DNA from: Candidatus Blochmanniella pennsylvanica str. BPEN
Lineage (GTDB): Bacteria > Pseudomonadota > Gammaproteobacteria > Enterobacterales > Enterobacteriaceae
Assembly (NCBI RefSeq): GCF_000011745.1
Contig: NC_007292.1
Span: 682,001-746,000 of the forward strand
DNA: 64,000 bases
Direction of reading: 5' to 3'
Below the pieces are notes generated by a model. It searched no databases. It had not been told where the DNA came from and saw nothing but the letters and a program-made list of their open reading frames with translations. A program made the translations under genes and the position numbers. Below, in pieces: positions 61,051 to 64,000 of the stretch (position 1 is the first letter of the stretch; each line of letters starts with the position of its first letter).

Positions 61051-61299
61051 TTACTTTTTATTTAATTTTTTGTCAATCGGTAAAAAATCAGCATTAATAG
61101 AAAGATTAAAGCGTTTGTTAAAAATATTTACACGCCCACGTGTATCTAGTATACGTTGTGTACCTGTATAAAATGGATGACACAAATGACACACATCTAT
61201 ATTTAAGTTTCGATTTAAAGTAGATTTAGTATTAATAATATTTCCACACGAACAATATGCAGATATTTCATTGTATTTTGGATGCACATTTTTCTTCAT
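61051..61299 (-). CDS. rpmE: 50S ribosomal protein L31
   Basis: Zinc-binding (C+) form of L31: CSCG near residue 16 and [10 protein letters not shown] near 37-46 supply the metal cysteines. It starts [12 protein letters not shown], as in E. coli. The 82 residues exceed E. coli's 70 by an added C-terminal tail ([13 protein letters not shown]). In E. coli rpmE is also the neighbour of the met cluster. Confidence 0.95.
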   Translation of the reverse strand: MKKNVHPKYNEISAYCSCGNIINTKSTLNRNLNIDVCHLCHPFYTGTQRILDTRGRVNIFNKRFNLSINADFLPIDKKLNKK

Positions 61300-62759
61300 A
61301 ATGTATTTTGATACCAGCTAAATATTCATGTTTCTGATAAATTGATATTTTATCATAATAAAAATAAATTATAAATTTATTTTATAGCGCTTAATAACAT
61401 TATATGTTTATACGTTCATGCACAATCAAATATTTCTATTCATTACAATTAATATTTTATATTTGATCTATTTAAATACATAGTTCATGCTAAATTTTAT
61501 ACAAAATTCATAATATTTATTGCATGTATTTACAAATGTATATGTAGATACTATTAACGACAAAAAGTAATTTATGATTTATTGTTATTATATATTAGCA
61601 ATAGCTAAATAAAATTCTTACTGATGTATAGTTGAAATAAAAAATTTGCTATATCTTATACATCGACATGGATTCTGATAACAACTCAAACTATTTTTTT
61701 GATGTTTATAACTACATAATAATCTATGGATATTGTATATGCAACCACATAAGTGAATATACTTATACTTATAAACGTTTAACACCTTAATCCCATCAAA
61801 TAATACAAATATTTACTTTGTATAATAAATTTTGATAGAATAATAACTATTGAATTTTTAAAACTGAACATAAGATACGAACAAATAACCATTTATGCGC
61901 ATATATAAATATGCCAAATAAAATATACGATACTTGCAATTGCATTCTTTTCATAAATATAACATATGGAATTGTACGATAACAGATATTTTTATCTAAT
62001 TAATACACAATCTTACGTGTTTTCAAGAAGCATGTAGTTGATTATATAGTTACAGCAATGAGTTGTATGAAGTGTTTAAAGTATTTTTAATCGCTTAAAG
62101 TAAATTATTATATTTAATAAACTAAATTTATAGATAGTATGTAACATACTTGTATTCAAGGGTAATCCAGAGTGCTTATTTTTATTTATGACCGTAAGTT
62201 TGATTAAAAAACCATACATCTTATGTATTTGTTGATATAACATAGTTATATACGATCTTTATAGTGGTAAAAATTAAAAAATTATAATTAAAATATATTT
62301 TCTAAAGATAATCGAATCATTAAAGTAACATTGACTTAGATAATTTAAATTTTAAATCACTACAGATTAGTTCATATATGTCGTGTACGAATATAATCAA
62401 AAAATATTACTACTATATAAATAGTAGTACTATAATAGTCACTCTATTATTTGCAGTATTTAGTTTTATAAATAAAAGATCTTTTACATAGAATGATTTT
62501 ATAAAAAATTATAACCATTAAAATATCTGATTAAATGTACTATTGTTTTAATATCGTAAAATTACATTCAATCGAATAAGCAATAATTACAGTATTTTTA
62601 TGTTGTTTTTTTAGATAAAAATTTTTATGTTAGAATCTTGTGTTAATTTTTAAGGGGTAAATAATAACAGATACAAATTTCGATACTGATTCTGATCATA
62701 CCAATGAAGTTACTTAGTAAAATTAAATATTTGAATATAACTGAATACGGGTAAATTGT
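61300..62759. other. 1.5-kb spacer between divergent rpmE and fpr
   Basis: AT-rich, no recognisable gene on either strand. A 9-bp perfect hairpin (TACTACTAT-ATAA-ATAGTAGTA) lies at 62408-62429. A promoter candidate for fpr reads TTGTTT (62603-62608), 17 bp, TATGTT (62626-62631). Confidence 0.5.
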
Positions 62760-63509
62760 ATGTCTACATGGGTCACCGGGAAAATTATTGATATAAAAAA
62801 TTGGACAGATCAGTTGTTTAGTCTTATTGTACGAGCTCCAGTAAATACATTTATTGCTGGTCAATTTACAAAAATAAAGATAAAAATAAATAATATAATC
62901 GTACAACGTGCTTATTCATATCTTAATGCTCCGCATAATCCAAATCTAGAATTTTACATAGCTACTGTACTAGAAGGGAAATGTACCCCATTGTTATGTA
63001 CTTTACGTCCCGGTGATACTCTTATGCTTACTAAAAAAGCGTACGGACGCTTTATACTCAATGAAATTCCAAATTGTAAAAATTTATGGATGTTAGCTAG
63101 CGGAACAGGAATTGGTCCATATTTATCAATACTCGAAGATCATGATAAAAGATTGTATCAATTTTCAAATATTGTATTAGTACATGCGGTGAGGTTTTCT
63201 AAAAATTTAAATTATTTATCTCAAATAAGAAAATTACAAAAATTTTATAATGGTAAATTACATGTACAAACAATCATAAGTCAAGAAGAATCTTATAGTT
63301 CACTTTTTGGACGTATACCTAATTTGATAGAAAATGACTCTTTAGAAAAAGAAGTAGGATTACAATTGGATATTAACAATAGTCACGTGATGTTGTGTGG
63401 AAATCCGAAAATGATACAGGATACTAAAGAAATATTAAATAAAAAATACGGAATGCAAGATCATTTACGATATAAACCAGGTCATGTTACTCAAGAACGT
63501 TATTGGTAA
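62760..63509 (+). CDS. fpr: Ferredoxin/flavodoxin-NADP+ reductase
   Basis: FAD enzyme passing electrons from NADPH to flavodoxin or ferredoxin, which may feed Fe-S assembly and reductive enzymes. The 249 residues (248 in E. coli) align along the whole length: WVTGKI start, FAD-binding QRAYSYLNAP, NADP-binding LASGTGIGPYLSI and the C-terminal QERYW ending in aromatic Trp as in E. coli (EHYW). A 66% AT frame on the opposite strand is a shadow. Precedes tpiA by 231 nt, as in the E. coli fpr-tpiA region. Confidence 0.96.
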   Translation: MSTWVTGKIIDIKNWTDQLFSLIVRAPVNTFIAGQFTKIKIKINNIIVQRAYSYLNAPHNPNLEFYIATVLEGKCTPLLCTLRPGDTLMLTKKAYGRFILNEIPNCKNLWMLASGTGIGPYLSILEDHDKRLYQFSNIVLVHAVRFSKNLNYLSQIRKLQKFYNGKLHVQTIISQEESYSSLFGRIPNLIENDSLEKEVGLQLDINNSHVMLCGNPKMIQDTKEILNKKYGMQDHLRYKPGHVTQERYW

Positions 63510-63537
63510 CACATAAATAGTCATAATGTACAGCAAT

Positions 63538-63554
63538 TATAACTGACAGTTATA
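63538..63554 (+). terminator. Hairpin after fpr
   Basis: TATAACTG-A-CAGTTATA, nested within an outer pair ATGTACA (near 63526) and TGTACAT (near 63573), starts 29 nt after the fpr stop. It may end the fpr transcript; no GC-rich stem or clear U-run. Confidence 0.3.
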
Positions 63555-63740
63555 TTACAAAATTATTTATTATTGTACATCTTTATAATATCAACATATG
63601 TTGCAATACACAATTGCGTATCTTTTAAGTACATACATTCTAATCGTGTAATACATAGCATTATTTTGTTTAATGTTAATTAATGTTGATTTATGTATCA
63701 CAAATGGTTGTTATAAAGTAATTTCTGTGGGAGAGATGAT

Positions 63741-64000
63741 GTGAGACGTCTATTGATAATAGGAAACTGGAAATTAAATGGCAATAAAAATACCATAACT
63801 AATTTAATTATTACATTAGTTAATACATTTTACAATATTTCTAAATGTAATGTAGCTATAGCTCCGCCCGTAATGTATTTAGATATAACTAAGCGTTATT
63901 TATTGAACAGTCGTATTCAGTTATGTGCTCAAAATGTTGATATTCATTTATCTGGCTCGTTTACAGGCGATATTTCAGCAGAAATGTTACAAGATCTTAA
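63741..64000 (+). CDS. tpiA: Triosephosphate isomerase (5' part)
   Basis: Interconverts dihydroxyacetone phosphate and glyceraldehyde 3-phosphate. Only the first 86 codons are in the window. The start is a GTG at 63741: no in-frame ATG exists nearby, and GGGAGAG lies 5-10 nt upstream. The reading (M)RRLLIIGNWKLNG, AIAPPVMYLD, CAQNVDIHLSGSFTGDISAEML matches E. coli TpiA closely, including the catalytic Asn/Lys of GNWKLNG. Confidence 0.95.
   Translation, partial: MRRLLIIGNWKLNGNKNTITNLIITLVNTFYNISKCNVAIAPPVMYLDITKRYLLNSRIQLCAQNVDIHLSGSFTGDISAEMLQDL

Noticed and set aside
62643-62906. 87-residue minus-strand frame overlapping the fpr start
   Set aside because: Antisense to the conserved fpr N-terminus, no ribosome-binding site, low-complexity aromatic composition.

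Overview
The window is a strongly AT-rich piece of a reduced gammaproteobacterial chromosome. The gene set and local gene orders are those of Enterobacterales, but many genes found between them in free-living relatives are gone, long spacers hold no recognisable gene, at least one gene (uvrD) is a decaying pseudogene, and none of the eight tRNA genes encodes its CCA end. The retained pathways (branched-chain, aromatic, lysine/DAP, methionine steps, folate) fit a nutritional insect endosymbiont. The best guess is a 'Candidatus Blochmannia' ant symbiont or a close relative; this is inferred from gene content and order, not from a phylogeny.

Layout. 1-4283: an rRNA operon on the minus strand (promoter, boxA, 16S, tRNA-Glu, boxA, 5' two-thirds of 23S; 5S lies outside), divergent from purH (4483-6117, +). 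6652-23290: a single minus-strand expression block, rpsL-rpsG-fusA-tuf-secE-nusG-rplK-rplA-rplJ-rplL-rpoB-rpoC, which joins the str operon and the secE/L11/rpoBC cluster (separate in E. coli) at one tuf gene. 23291-25068: gene-poor spacer with a candidate 24-residue membrane peptide and a 15-bp perfect inverted repeat. 25069-30011: aroK-aroB-rpe-trpS-pabA (damX, dam and gph missing). 31530-34113: nfuA, asd, yhgN. 34562-40893: dapF-yigB-uvrD(pseudo)-corA-yigL on the minus strand. 41951-43649: hemC-hemD (+). 43761-44245: tRNA-Arg-His-Leu-Pro cluster (minus). 44829-46856: trxA-rho. 47092-54963: the complete ilvG-M-E-D-A-C block for isoleucine and valine. 56175-56555: tRNA-Ala-Asp-Trp, apparently the tRNA residue of a deleted rRNA operon. 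57039-61299: murI, metF, metB, rpmE. 62760-64000: fpr and the start of tpiA (+).

How the genes work together. The left half carries the core of transcription and translation (RNA polymerase beta and beta', NusG, Rho, SecE, EF-Tu, EF-G, ribosomal proteins). The right half is mostly biosynthetic: IlvA/GM/C/D/E give isoleucine and valine, AroB/AroK serve the shikimate pathway, Asd/DapF serve lysine and peptidoglycan precursors with MurI, PabA serves folate, HemC/HemD tetrapyrroles, and MetB/MetF methionine. Specific regulators and attenuators that E. coli has at these loci (metJ, ilvY, ilvL leader peptide) are not seen, while rRNA antitermination signals, the pre-16S processing stem and a strong promoter ahead of rplJ are kept.

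No CRISPR array, insertion sequence, prophage or unmistakable foreign gene cluster was seen. The most unusual items are the enlarged 23S helix-45 loop, the rRNA-operon ghost with a 21-bp perfect inverted repeat, the decaying uvrD, a CNPC thioredoxin active site, and the small peptide ORF with a strong ribosome-binding site.
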